A stretch of 48,309 bases of DNA from Sphingomonadales bacterium (GTDB taxonomy: Bacteria > Bacteroidota > Bacteroidia > Flavobacteriales_D > Crocinitomicaceae). The notes beneath the pieces were generated by a model. That model did not search any database. It saw only the letters and a program-made list of their open reading frames with translations, and had not been told where the DNA came from. Positions 1 to 7,548 of this stretch are shown in pieces; within the stretch, counting starts at the first letter, position 1; each line of letters starts with the position of its first letter. The position numbers and the translations under genes were made by a program. The DNA is taken from NCBI GenBank assembly GCA_016872115.1, contig VHBC01000014.1, positions 1 through 48,309 on the forward strand. The letters are read 5' to 3'.

Positions 1-422
1 GGCGAAAAGGTTTTAATTAAGCCGGATACCAAAGTGGTATTAACGACTATTAACAATAAATACAAAGGAAACCTCATTTTACCTTCTGATTCTTTGATAA
101 AAATAGATGATAACGCCTTTGTTTTAGAGGATATCGATGGCATTTATATTCCGAACGAACAAAACACAAAAAAAGGTGTGAGTCTTATCGTTGTAGGTTC
201 GTTGGGTGTTGTTGCCGGGTACGGCATTGTAATTGTTGCCGCGCTATCGAGTTTTTGGGGGACCGTTACCAACAATTCCATTGGCTCAGCAAATGCAAAC
301 CCTATTTATGCATTGGAATTATGGCAGCGGGCGCGGCATCGTTTGTTTCAGGGGTTGTTATATTGGCAAAACGCGAAAAATATACGCAAGTAAAACAGCG
401 CTTTTCGATTATTGGTAGTTAA
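1..422 (+). pseudogene. 5'-truncated, frameshifted copy of exported membrane protein (family member A, copy 1)
   Basis: The reading frame is open from the first base (GEKVLIKPD...), so the start and signal peptide lie outside the window. It is base-for-base the same as the second copy at 1119-1540. The frame breaks near 311-317: to the left it reads ...NPIYALELW, while the frame that continues the homology to the third paralogue reads GIMAAGAASFVSGVV and ends at a TAA at 420-422. One missing base in the GG at 315-316 would restore it. Function unknown. It belongs to a local paralogue family of exported proteins with a beta-rich N-terminal half and two hydrophobic C-terminal segments. Confidence 0.7.
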
Positions 423-472
423 ATATTAATGCGAATAAATTTAAACTAATAAATAGACTAAAAATAAAGCCC

Positions 473-1003
473 ATGAGATTTCTTTTATTATTGATTGTTT
501 TCTTAATGACTTCTTCTAATACATTTTCGCAGCGATTGTCGTTCGCAATAAAGGATAAACAGACAGGTAAAACAGTTATATTAAAGCCCAATAAAAAATT
601 GGTTTTACAGACTTCTGGTCTATCTATAAACGGCCGATTCCAAATAACATCTGATTCTACAATTTTAATTTCTGAAAAAAATATCGACTTAAAAGATATA
701 AGCTTTTTAAAGGCAAATCCAAAGAAGAAAATAACATATGGCTTTCTTCTTTTAAGTACTGGCGTCGGAATTTTGACAGGCGGAATTGTCGACAGATTCC
801 TTACTTCAACAACAGCTGCCTATGGCGCATTAATTTCAATTATCACCGATACGCCTAGTTATTATGTGGCTCCTGATTATACCACTTCAAATGTTTTGAT
901 TGGTTCAGGCGTAGCTACGATAAGTTTGGCTGTTGGTATTTTATGTCAAAAGAGAAAATTTGATGTTTTGAATTATGAATTTACTATTGAGCAAAACAAA
1001 TAA
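473..1003 (+). CDS. Exported small membrane protein, local paralogue family (member B, copy 1)
   Basis: 176 residues. A signal peptide (about 1-19, ending TFSQ) is followed by a hydrophilic part carrying the family pattern KQTGKTVILKPNKK, then GRFQITSDSTILIS, and two hydrophobic segments around residues 85-105 and 138-158. Members A and C share this plan: K-x-TG-(E/K)-K-V-x-I-K-P near residue 30 and G-x-(L/F)-x-x-x-SDS-x-x-x-I near residue 60. I do not recognise the family. The start ATG directly precedes the signal peptide. Stop of B and start of A are 16 bp apart, so the array is probably one transcription unit. It is identical to the copy at 1591-2121. A cell-envelope location is inferred. 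Confidence 0.75.
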   Translation: MRFLLLLIVFLMTSSNTFSQRLSFAIKDKQTGKTVILKPNKKLVLQTSGLSINGRFQITSDSTILISEKNIDLKDISFLKANPKKKITYGFLLLSTGVGILTGGIVDRFLTSTTAAYGALISIITDTPSYYVAPDYTTSNVLIGSGVATISLAVGILCQKRKFDVLNYEFTIEQNK

Positions 1004-1019
1004 TTTAATCAACAGCACA

Positions 1020-1540
1020 ATGATCAAACCACATTTCCTATTCTTCATCGCCACATTTCTAATTGCTTTAAATAGTTGGTCCCAAGACCGCGTATTGCAA
1101 GTCGAAAATAAAGAAACGGGCGAAAAGGTTTTAATTAAGCCGGATACCAAAGTGGTATTAACGACTATTAACAATAAATACAAAGGAAACCTCATTTTAC
1201 CTTCTGATTCTTTGATAAAAATAGATGATAACGCCTTTGTTTTAGAGGATATCGATGGCATTTATATTCCGAACGAACAAAACACAAAAAAAGGTGTGAG
1301 TCTTATCGTTGTAGGTTCGTTGGGTGTTGTTGCCGGGTACGGCATTGTAATTGTTGCCGCGCTATCGAGTTTTTGGGGGACCGTTACCAACAATTCCATT
1401 GGCTCAGCAAATGCAAACCCTATTTATGCATTGGAATTATGGCAGCGGGCGCGGCATCGTTTGTTTCAGGGGTTGTTATATTGGCAAAACGCGAAAAATA
1501 TACGCAAGTAAAACAGCGCTTTTCGATTATTGGTAGTTAA
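1020..1540 (+). pseudogene. Frameshifted exported membrane protein (member A, copy 2)
   Basis: Start ATG at 1020 gives a clean signal peptide (MIKPHFLFFIATFLIALNSWSQ split over about 22 residues). The family pattern KETGEKVLIKPD and LPSDSLIKI follow, then a first hydrophobic segment (SLIVVGSLGVVAGYGIVIV). Near 1429-1435 the frame changes. The original frame runs into an unrelated tail ending at 1511, whereas the neighbouring frame continues with GIMAAGAASFVSGVV, matching member C's ILMISASAATFVTGVV, and stops at 1538-1540. Repairing one base gives 173 residues against 172 in member C, which supports a single-base loss, real or from assembly consensus. An earlier in-frame ATG at 975 overlaps gene B and lacks signal-peptide logic. 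Confidence 0.75.
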
Positions 1541-1590
1541 ATATTAATGCGAATAAATTTAAACTAATAAATAGACTAAAAATAAAGCCC

Positions 1591-2121
1591 ATGAGATTTC
1601 TTTTATTATTGATTGTTTTCTTAATGACTTCTTCTAATACATTTTCGCAGCGATTGTCGTTCGCAATAAAGGATAAACAGACAGGTAAAACAGTTATATT
1701 AAAGCCCAATAAAAAATTGGTTTTACAGACTTCTGGTCTATCTATAAACGGCCGATTCCAAATAACATCTGATTCTACAATTTTAATTTCTGAAAAAAAT
1801 ATCGACTTAAAAGATATAAGCTTTTTAAAGGCAAATCCAAAGAAGAAAATAACATATGGCTTTCTTCTTTTAAGTACTGGCGTCGGAATTTTGACAGGCG
1901 GAATTGTCGACAGATTCCTTACTTCAACAACAGCTGCCTATGGCGCATTAATTTCAATTATCACCGATACGCCTAGTTATTATGTGGCTCCTGATTATAC
2001 CACTTCAAATGTTTTGATTGGTTCAGGCGTAGCTACGATAAGTTTGGCTGTTGGTATTTTATGTCAAAAGAGAAAATTTGATGTTTTGAATTATGAATTT
2101 ACTATTGAGCAAAACAAATAA
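1591..2121 (+). CDS. Exported small membrane protein (member B, copy 2)
   Basis: Second, identical copy of the 473-1003 gene: 176 residues, signal peptide ending TFSQ, family pattern KQTGKTVILKP, and two hydrophobic C-terminal segments separated by a loop containing SYYVAPDYTTS. It sits between member A (51 bp upstream) and member C (16 bp downstream). Perfect identity with copy 1, including silent sites, means either a very recent duplication or an assembly cycle. No function can be assigned. Confidence 0.75.
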   Translation: MRFLLLLIVFLMTSSNTFSQRLSFAIKDKQTGKTVILKPNKKLVLQTSGLSINGRFQITSDSTILISEKNIDLKDISFLKANPKKKITYGFLLLSTGVGILTGGIVDRFLTSTTAAYGALISIITDTPSYYVAPDYTTSNVLIGSGVATISLAVGILCQKRKFDVLNYEFTIEQNK

Positions 2122-2137
2122 TTTAATCAACAGCACA

Positions 2138-2656
2138 ATGATCAAACCACATTTCCTATTCTTCATCGCCACATTTCTAATTGCTTTAAATAGTTGGTCC
2201 CAAGACCGCGTATTGCAAGTCGAAAATAAAGAAACGGGCAAGAAGGTTATGATTAAGCCAAATCAGAAAATAGAGATCATTACTTCGGTTGATACGCTAA
2301 AGGGAAGATTTACCTTTGTATCTGATTCAACTTTGAGCATTGGAAATCAAACGATTGTAATTTATTCAATTAGCTCAATGGCGAATCGACAAGTCAAAAA
2401 AGGCATGATTTGTGTGGCTTTCGGTAGCGTAGGAATGTGTACTGGTGTGTTATATTATCTTACATCGAGTCTTACCTCAGCTTTTGGGTCTGCTTTAGGC
2501 AGCGCATTTGGAGAAGGCCCCATTTCGGCGAATTACATCGCACCAATTTTAATGATTTCTGCGAGCGCCGCCACCTTTGTAACGGGAGTGGTTCTTGTAT
2601 TTCGCAAACAGTCCTATCCAAAAAGTGCGTTTAATTATCAACTTGTTGCAGGGTGA
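2138..2656 (+). CDS. Exported small membrane protein (member C)
   Basis: 172 residues from the ATG at 2138; the longer reading from 2093 overlaps gene B and puts 15 residues before the signal peptide. The first 34 codons are identical in DNA to member A and then diverge sharply at 2240, so C is a mosaic: A-like signal peptide and KETGKKVMIKPN stretch, own remainder. A first hydrophobic segment (GMICVAFGSVGMCTGVLYYL), a small-residue-rich loop (SAFGSALGSAFGEG) and a second segment (LMISASAATFVTGVVLVF) follow. Its intact C-terminus reveals the frameshift in member A. Function unknown; probable envelope protein. Confidence 0.75.
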   Translation: MIKPHFLFFIATFLIALNSWSQDRVLQVENKETGKKVMIKPNQKIEIITSVDTLKGRFTFVSDSTLSIGNQTIVIYSISSMANRQVKKGMICVAFGSVGMCTGVLYYLTSSLTSAFGSALGSAFGEGPISANYIAPILMISASAATFVTGVVLVFRKQSYPKSAFNYQLVAG

Positions 2657-2674
2657 ACCGAGTGTATGAATCTA

Positions 2675-2686
2675 TTAACGCGTTAA
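2675..2686. promoter_or_regulatory. 12-bp perfect palindrome upstream of DUF1801 gene
   Basis: TTAACGCGTTAA is fully self-complementary and lies 20 bp upstream of the -7-like box (TAACTTCG, 2707-2714) of the following gene. The position would suit an operator. No regulator is known for it here. Confidence 0.25.
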
Positions 2687-2719
2687 GAACCACCACCAAA
2701 ATTCCGTAACTTCGTTTCA

Positions 2720-3175
2720 ATGAAAACACCCGGAACAACCGTTGAGGATATTTTAGCCCATATTCCCGAAGAAAGAAAAGTAGCTTTCTACAAACTTCAT
2801 CAGATCATTGTTGATCATTTACCTGCTGGATTTGAACCAGGCATTAGTTATGGCATGATTGGCTATGTCATTCCGCACAGTTTGTATCCTGCAGGTTACC
2901 ATTGTAAGCCGTCTGAACCTTTGCCTTTTGCAAGTCTTGCTTCACAAAAGAATAGCATTAATTTTTACCATATGGGTATTTATTCTGATCCGGCATTAAT
3001 GGATTGGTTTTTAGCCGAATACCCCAAACATAGTAGTCAAAAATTGGATATGGGCAAGAGCTGCATTCGCTTTAAAAAGCCAGAACATATCCCTTTTGAA
3101 TTAATGGGTCAGCTTATGGAAAAAATAACTGCCGAACAGTGGATAGCGCTTTATGAACAAATTTTGAAAAAGTAA
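2720..3175 (+). CDS. DUF1801 (YdhG-like) domain protein
   Basis: 151 residues, cytosolic, no signal peptide. The layout fits DUF1801/YdhG-like proteins: N-terminal helix with TVEDILAHIPEERKVAFYKLHQII, then the conserved strand motif FEPGISYGMIGYVIP, NSINFYHMGIYSDP in the middle, and the lysine-rich KLDMGKSCIRFKKPEHIP near the end. Members are small iron-chaperone-fold-like proteins of uncertain function; I infer no specific role. The gene has its own promoter-like box (TAACTTCG) 5 nt before ATG, with no Shine-Dalgarno. It is followed 28 bp later by the S51-like gene on the same strand. Confidence 0.85.
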   Translation: MKTPGTTVEDILAHIPEERKVAFYKLHQIIVDHLPAGFEPGISYGMIGYVIPHSLYPAGYHCKPSEPLPFASLASQKNSINFYHMGIYSDPALMDWFLAEYPKHSSQKLDMGKSCIRFKKPEHIPFELMGQLMEKITAEQWIALYEQILKK

Positions 3176-3203
3176 ATCGTAGCTTTACTTTAATTTTCAA
3201 ATT

Positions 3204-4559
3204 ATGTCTGAAGAATTACAAAAATGTCCGTCGTGCGAATCACCTTATGGATATAAAGTCCTTATCTTATTGGTCTGTTTAAATCAATATTTGGTTTTTT
3301 CGCAGTCTTATACTTCATACTTTACCGGCTCAAGTCAAGACGCTCAAGTTTCTTCTGCAGGAGGCATTTGCCTTATGGGAGGTGCATCCGAAGATGATAA
3401 TGCCATGCAGTGGTTTTTACAACGGGCCAACGGCGGTGACGTTTTGGTGTTGAGAGCAACAGGAAGTAATGGTTACAATAATTATTTTTTTTCTGGCTTA
3501 GGAGTAAGTGTAAATTCCGTAGAAACAATTGTTTGCCATTCTGCTGCAGCTAGTAATGAGCAGTACATTTTGTCTCGAATCAATCAAGCCGAGGCTATTT
3601 GGTTTGCTGGCGGCAGTCAATGGACCTACATCGATTATTGGCGTGGCACGCCTTTGAATGCTGCCATAAATGCTGCCATACTCAATAGAAATATTGTTAT
3701 TGGTGGAACCAGTGCGGGCATGGCCATTCAAGGTGAATATTATTTTTCAGCCCAAAACGGCACAATTACCTCCGCTGAGGCTTTAGCAAATCCGTATCAT
3801 CCAAAGGCAACAGTATCTGGAGCTGCATTTTTAAATAATGAAATGCTACGTCATACAATAACGGATACCCATTTTGATAATCCTGATCGAAGGGGGCGTT
3901 TATTGAGTTTTATGGCTAAAATATATACCGATGAGGGTATAGCCACTTATGGTATTGCTTGTGATGAATACACAGCAGTTTGTATTGAGCCTTCTGGTAC
4001 AGCACGTGTTTTTGGTGGAGCGCCGGCCTATCAGGATTATGCTTATTTTGTTCAAGTCAATTGCGAGTTAGCTGACCCAGCACCTGAAAATTGTCAGGCT
4101 CAAAGTCAATTAACTTGGAATCACAATTCAAGTGCATTGAAGATTTATCGCATCAATGGAAATGCAGCAGGGAGCAATACTTTTGATATAAACACCTGGT
4201 CTGATGGGCAAGGGGGCACATGGTTAAATTGGTCAGCGCAAGCAGGCATATTCACAGAAATTGCCGGAACAGCCCCAGACTGCAATAATGCTGCTATTGA
4301 GCAGCCGGCTTTCAGCAATTTAAGTATTTTCCCAAATCCGTGTTCCGAGGTATTGAATATAGAACTAGGTAGTGAAATTCCAAATAATCAAATAACAATT
4401 CAACTTTTTGAGCAAGACGGTAAAGCAATCAGCTCAGCATTGTTAAATTGCACCGAACAACGCTATCAAATCAATACAAGTAACTTAAAACCGGGATTAT
4501 ATTTTTTGGATATTCACATAAATGGTGTCACACTAAAGCAGATAATTTCAAAAATGTAA
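3204..4559 (+). CDS. Secreted S51/cyanophycinase-like protein with T9SS sorting domain
   Basis: 451 residues. Residues about 50-290 resemble peptidase family S51 (cyanophycinase-like): GGICLMGGASEDDNAM near the start, then AEAIWFAGGSQWTYI, and the nucleophile motif GGTSAGMAI near residue 172 (serine in GTSAG). The C-terminal ~80 residues (SNLSIFPNPCSEVLNIEL ... LKPGLYFLDIH ... KQIISKM) are a typical T9SS type A sorting domain, so export across the outer membrane is expected. Cyanophycin itself is an unlikely target; a beta-aspartyl peptidase role is a family-based guess. Odd point: the first 18 residues (MSEELQKCPSCESPYGYK) do not look like a signal-peptide n-region but like the zinc-ribbon start of PhnA/YjdM. 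The hydrophobic signal core (VLILLVCLNQYLVFSQ) begins only after them, with no other in-frame ATG. Confidence 0.85.
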   Translation: MSEELQKCPSCESPYGYKVLILLVCLNQYLVFSQSYTSYFTGSSQDAQVSSAGGICLMGGASEDDNAMQWFLQRANGGDVLVLRATGSNGYNNYFFSGLGVSVNSVETIVCHSAAASNEQYILSRINQAEAIWFAGGSQWTYIDYWRGTPLNAAINAAILNRNIVIGGTSAGMAIQGEYYFSAQNGTITSAEALANPYHPKATVSGAAFLNNEMLRHTITDTHFDNPDRRGRLLSFMAKIYTDEGIATYGIACDEYTAVCIEPSGTARVFGGAPAYQDYAYFVQVNCELADPAPENCQAQSQLTWNHNSSALKIYRINGNAAGSNTFDINTWSDGQGGTWLNWSAQAGIFTEIAGTAPDCNNAAIEQPAFSNLSIFPNPCSEVLNIELGSEIPNNQITIQLFEQDGKAISSALLNCTEQRYQINTSNLKPGLYFLDIHINGVTLKQIISKM

Positions 4560-4643
4560 TGATTCACTTCGGAAGTAATAGGGTAGCTGAAGTCTTGTGG
4601 AAGTTAAATAATTGTCTTAAATTCAATGAATTAATCGTTGAAT

Positions 4644-5489
4644 ATGTTCACTATTGCTTTTAAGTCTCGCTTTGAGAAGCTGACACTCTACTTCGGTATC
4701 ACGACATTTTTATTGCATTCGGCAATTATTTTTGCATTGCGTTTGCAATTAATTGACGATAAATATTTTCCCGAAAATCTCTTTGGAAACCCCTTTGCAG
4801 CACTATTTTCGCCGTTCAGCTCTTTATTGGTTTATGAAGTTTATTTGTTGATTTTTTATTTGAGACAAAGTTATACCAAGAGTGTTGCCAAACAGCTAGA
4901 AATCATGGCGCTCATCTTGTTGCGTAACTGTTTCAAAGATATAGGTCAACTAACCGACAGAAAAGTTTCCTTATTAAATAGTGAATTACTCAAAGACCTC
5001 ACGGGTTTTGTTGCGCTCCTTTTACTGGTTTGGATTTTTTATCATTTGGACGCCAAGCGAATGGAAATCAAATACGAATTGACTGCCGCCTTTATCAAGC
5101 TCAAGGAGCACTTGTCTGTATTTCTTTTGCTCGTTTTCTTCGGCCTATCTTGTTTTTCTTTTTCCACTTGGTTAATTGACTTGGTGAAGTTTGCCGATAA
5201 CCATGCCGCGCTCATGGACCCCTCACATATATTTTATACTGAATTCTTTACTTTACTCACTTTTGCCGATGTTTTATTGCTTTTGAGTAGTGCCAAAAAC
5301 TTGCAAAATACAATTTTGATTATCCGTAATTCTGGTTATGTTTTGGCAACTTTTCTAGCGCGTATTTCATTTTCTCTCGAGGGTTGGGAGCGCATCATTA
5401 CCATTGTTATTGGAGCAGCAATGGCTGTATTCATGCTTTGGATAAGCAGAAGAAGTGTATTTTTGGCAGTCGAAAAGGATAATAAATGA
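4644..5489 (+). CDS. Polytopic membrane protein of unknown function
   Basis: 281 residues from the ATG at 4644 (a TTG two codons upstream is also open). I count about six hydrophobic segments: about 18-38, 60-78, 118-138, 160-185, 205-222 and 250-268 (ITIVIGAAMAVFMLWI). There is no recognisable motif. The ATGA overlap of its stop with the next start (5486-5489) indicates translational coupling with the phosphodiesterase-like lipoprotein, so the two probably work together in the envelope. I do not recognise the family. Confidence 0.7.
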   Translation: MFTIAFKSRFEKLTLYFGITTFLLHSAIIFALRLQLIDDKYFPENLFGNPFAALFSPFSSLLVYEVYLLIFYLRQSYTKSVAKQLEIMALILLRNCFKDIGQLTDRKVSLLNSELLKDLTGFVALLLLVWIFYHLDAKRMEIKYELTAAFIKLKEHLSVFLLLVFFGLSCFSFSTWLIDLVKFADNHAALMDPSHIFYTEFFTLLTFADVLLLLSSAKNLQNTILIIRNSGYVLATFLARISFSLEGWERIITIVIGAAMAVFMLWISRRSVFLAVEKDNK

Positions 5490-6391
5490 AACATTTTAAA
5501 CAAGTACTTTTTGGGGTTGGCGTATTATTCATTTTGATAGGTTGTGTTGACAAATTCAGGGAGAACAAAGAAATCAAAACAACTTGTCCAATTGGAGTAG
5601 AACCTGTTCAAAAAGTGTTGTTCATTGGTTGGGATGGCGTAAGAACTGACGCTTTACTTCAAGCCAATACGCCTCATTTTGATACTTTGCTTGGCCAATC
5701 AATATTTTGTTGGGATGTAGATAGAGGCCCTTATACAGTAAGTACGCCAGGGTGGTCTACGCTTTTACATGGTGTTTGGCCGAATAAACATGGTCTTACA
5801 GAAAATTCGTTCAAAAAGAATAACTACAAAAAGTACCCCGATATTTTTACCATTTTGCGTGCGTACAAGCCAAATTTGGGCTTGGCCACACTAAGTAATT
5901 GGGATGCATTTCTTCAAATTACTGACAATGAAACCTATGCCCAACGTTTTGATACAGATCCAGAGATGTTAGCTGATGCATTGCAGCTTTTAGACAACTG
6001 CACACCAGATGCCATGTTGCTGCATTTTGATTTTCCAGACGATACTGGTCATGAATTTGGTTTTTCACCAACCGTATTGGAATACCAAAACGCCATTGAG
6101 GTTTGCGATCATTACCTGGGGCAACTCATGAGTAAAATCTATTGGAGGGAGGCAAATTTCGGTGAAAAGTGGCTCGTTGTGCTCACTACTGATCATGGCG
6201 GGGAAGGTACCGGCCATGGAAACCGAGATGATTTACCCCAAACCAGAAAAGTATGGTATGTGGCTCGTAGCCCTGAATTTAGTTCTACTGAAAAGATTAC
6301 CGGCCTTAGTACGGAGATTTTACCAACAATGCTCAAATGGCTGAATTGCCCTTATGCACAATATGATTTAGATGGTATTTCATTATTTTAG
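5486..6391 (+). CDS. Alkaline-phosphatase-superfamily lipoprotein (phosphodiesterase/sulfatase-like)
   Basis: 301 residues. The signal peptide ends with a lipobox (FILIGC, Cys about 20), so it should be membrane-anchored outside the cytoplasm. Metal-site motifs of the alkaline phosphatase superfamily appear in order: VLFIGWDGVRTDAL (first Asp), STPGWSTLLHG (candidate nucleophile Thr/Ser), FDFPDDTGHEFGF (Asp/His pair), and LTTDHGGEGTGHG (Asp-His and distal His). The overall pattern is closest to type I phosphodiesterase/nucleotide pyrophosphatase-like proteins. Substrate is not inferable. It overlaps the upstream membrane protein gene by 4 bp. Confidence 0.85.
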   Translation: MKHFKQVLFGVGVLFILIGCVDKFRENKEIKTTCPIGVEPVQKVLFIGWDGVRTDALLQANTPHFDTLLGQSIFCWDVDRGPYTVSTPGWSTLLHGVWPNKHGLTENSFKKNNYKKYPDIFTILRAYKPNLGLATLSNWDAFLQITDNETYAQRFDTDPEMLADALQLLDNCTPDAMLLHFDFPDDTGHEFGFSPTVLEYQNAIEVCDHYLGQLMSKIYWREANFGEKWLVVLTTDHGGEGTGHGNRDDLPQTRKVWYVARSPEFSSTEKITGLSTEILPTMLKWLNCPYAQYDLDGISLF

Positions 6392-6411
6392 AGATTCTAT
6401 TCGCGCTATAT

Positions 6412-6419
6412 TAACTTTG
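6412..6419 (+). promoter_or_regulatory. Putative -7 element TAACTTTG
   Basis: Fits the Bacteroidota TAnnTTTG consensus; 39 nt upstream of the small lipoprotein start at 6459. Placed just after the previous stop, so this gene may have its own promoter. Confidence 0.45.
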
Positions 6420-6458
6420 TGTTTTGTTTCTCATGTTCAAAAGTCAAATTCAATAACA

Positions 6459-6749
6459 ATGAAAAAAATACTTTTTATTTGTATTAGTACACTTTTTCTT
6501 TTTTCTTGCAACCGAACTTCCTGCGAAAATGCTCAAGCGGCAACAATCGAGGATTATACGGGTCTGGATGGTTGTGGTTTGGTAATCAAGCTGCAGAATG
6601 GAACGGTATTGGAGCCTGTCAATTTAAATGATTTCAGCATCACCCCGACAGACGGTATGAAAGTATGGGTGAAATACCACGAAATTTCGGGAGGAAGCAT
6701 TTGCATGGTGGGCCCAATTGTAGAAATTGATTGTTTGACTAAACGCTAA
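6459..6749 (+). CDS. Small lipoprotein, unknown function
   Basis: 96 residues from the ATG at 6459. The longer reading from 6372 runs through the previous gene's end and puts 29 residues in front of a perfect signal peptide. Signal peptide MKKILFICISTLFLFSC with lipobox Cys about 17. The mature part is a small domain containing four more cysteines, with YTGLDGCGLVIKLQNG and GMKVWVKYHEISGGS, resembling small beta-barrel lipoproteins. No function assigned. Its end overlaps the convergent cysQ end by 11 bp. Confidence 0.75.
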   Translation: MKKILFICISTLFLFSCNRTSCENAQAATIEDYTGLDGCGLVIKLQNGTVLEPVNLNDFSITPTDGMKVWVKYHEISGGSICMVGPIVEIDCLTKR

Positions 6750-7548
6750 GGACCTTCATTGGTTTTGTGCGCGCAATAAAATACGGATTCACCAAATTAG
6801 CCTTATTGTAACGCAGCGGCTCTCCTGTCTCTGCATGAACTACTTCTCCACCTAATGCTTCTAAAATTGCTTGCCCTGCAGCGATGTCCCATTCCATGGT
6901 AGGGGCAAAGCGTGGATAAACATCTGCTGCGCCTGAGGCTAGGTCGAAGAATTTAAGAGAGGAACCTTTTTTTAAAAAGCTTACCTCATTGGTGATTTTT
7001 TTGAGCGCTTGAATAAATTGTAAAACAGGACCTGAATGGTGACTTCTTGAGCAGGCCATGATAATAGGATTGTTTGTGTTTTGAGGTGCTGTGATTTGAA
7101 TCCATTTTTCTTGGCTTTGCCAATCTTGAAAAAGAAATTTAAAGACGCCTGTTTCTTTTGAACCTAATAATATTTCTTCTTGCACCGGAGAGGCTATTAG
7201 TCCGAAGACGGGCTGACCGTTTTCAATGAGTGCGATATTCACCGCAAATTCGCCATTGCGTTTGATAAATTCTTTGGTGCCATCTAGCGGATCAACACAC
7301 CAGCATTTTTGCCAATGTTGACGTTCTTCAAAAGCTGCTTTTTCAGTTTCTTCTCCGGTAATAGGAATACCCAGTGGCAGAAGAACGCGCTCAATACTAT
7401 GGCTAGCAGCGAGATCTGCTTGGGTAACCGGAGAACCGTCTTGTTTTAAAACTTGCTCGAAAACTTGCTCGTAAATTTCTATTATGGCATGAGAGGCCTC
7501 AAGTGCGGCTTCTATTGCCCGTCGGTATATGAGCGGGATTTGCGTCAA
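6739..7548 (-). CDS. cysQ: 3'(2'),5'-bisphosphate nucleotidase (CysQ), inositol monophosphatase family
   Basis: 269 residues. Metal-dependent phosphatase motifs are in order: ITGEE (metal-binding Glu), VDPLDGTKEFI (the family's DPxDGT signature, with the KEFI extension typical of CysQ), and WDIAAGQAIL near the end. CysQ hydrolyses 3'-phosphoadenosine 5'-phosphate to AMP, removing a by-product of sulfate assimilation. The start must be TTG at 7546-7548: it immediately follows the in-frame TAA of scoB, and no ATG occurs before residue 150. This zero-gap arrangement makes cysQ the last gene of the mreC-to-cysQ run. Confidence 0.88.
   Translation of the reverse strand: MTQIPLIYRRAIEAALEASHAIIEIYEQVFEQVLKQDGSPVTQADLAASHSIERVLLPLGIPITGEETEKAAFEERQHWQKCWCVDPLDGTKEFIKRNGEFAVNIALIENGQPVFGLIASPVQEEILLGSKETGVFKFLFQDWQSQEKWIQITAPQNTNNPIIMACSRSHHSGPVLQFIQALKKITNEVSFLKKGSSLKFFDLASGAADVYPRFAPTMEWDIAAGQAILEALGGEVVHAETGEPLRYNKANLVNPYFIARTKPMKVLSV

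Larger units (their letters stand above)
1..2239. repeat. 1118-bp tandem direct repeat, two copies
   Basis: Bases 1-1121 are identical to 1119-2239 (offset 1118), as far as I can compare by eye. Identity stops at 2240, where GGGC is followed by A instead of the G found at 122 bp into the previous copy's gene. Each unit holds the 3' part of gene A, all of gene B and the first roughly 100 bp of the next gene. Base 1 lies within 3 bp of this branch point. That is what a contig end at an unresolved repeat would give, so the real copy number is unknown. Confidence 0.95.

Noticed and set aside
975..1019. Upstream ATG at 975 (and 2093) as true start of members A and C
   Set aside because: It overlaps the end of gene B and places 15 hydrophilic residues before a complete signal peptide; the inner ATG fits better.
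3204..4559. True cyanophycinase that degrades cyanophycin
   Set aside because: Only the S51 fold and GTSAG nucleophile are supported. It is a secreted T9SS protein and no cyanophycin synthetase is in the window.
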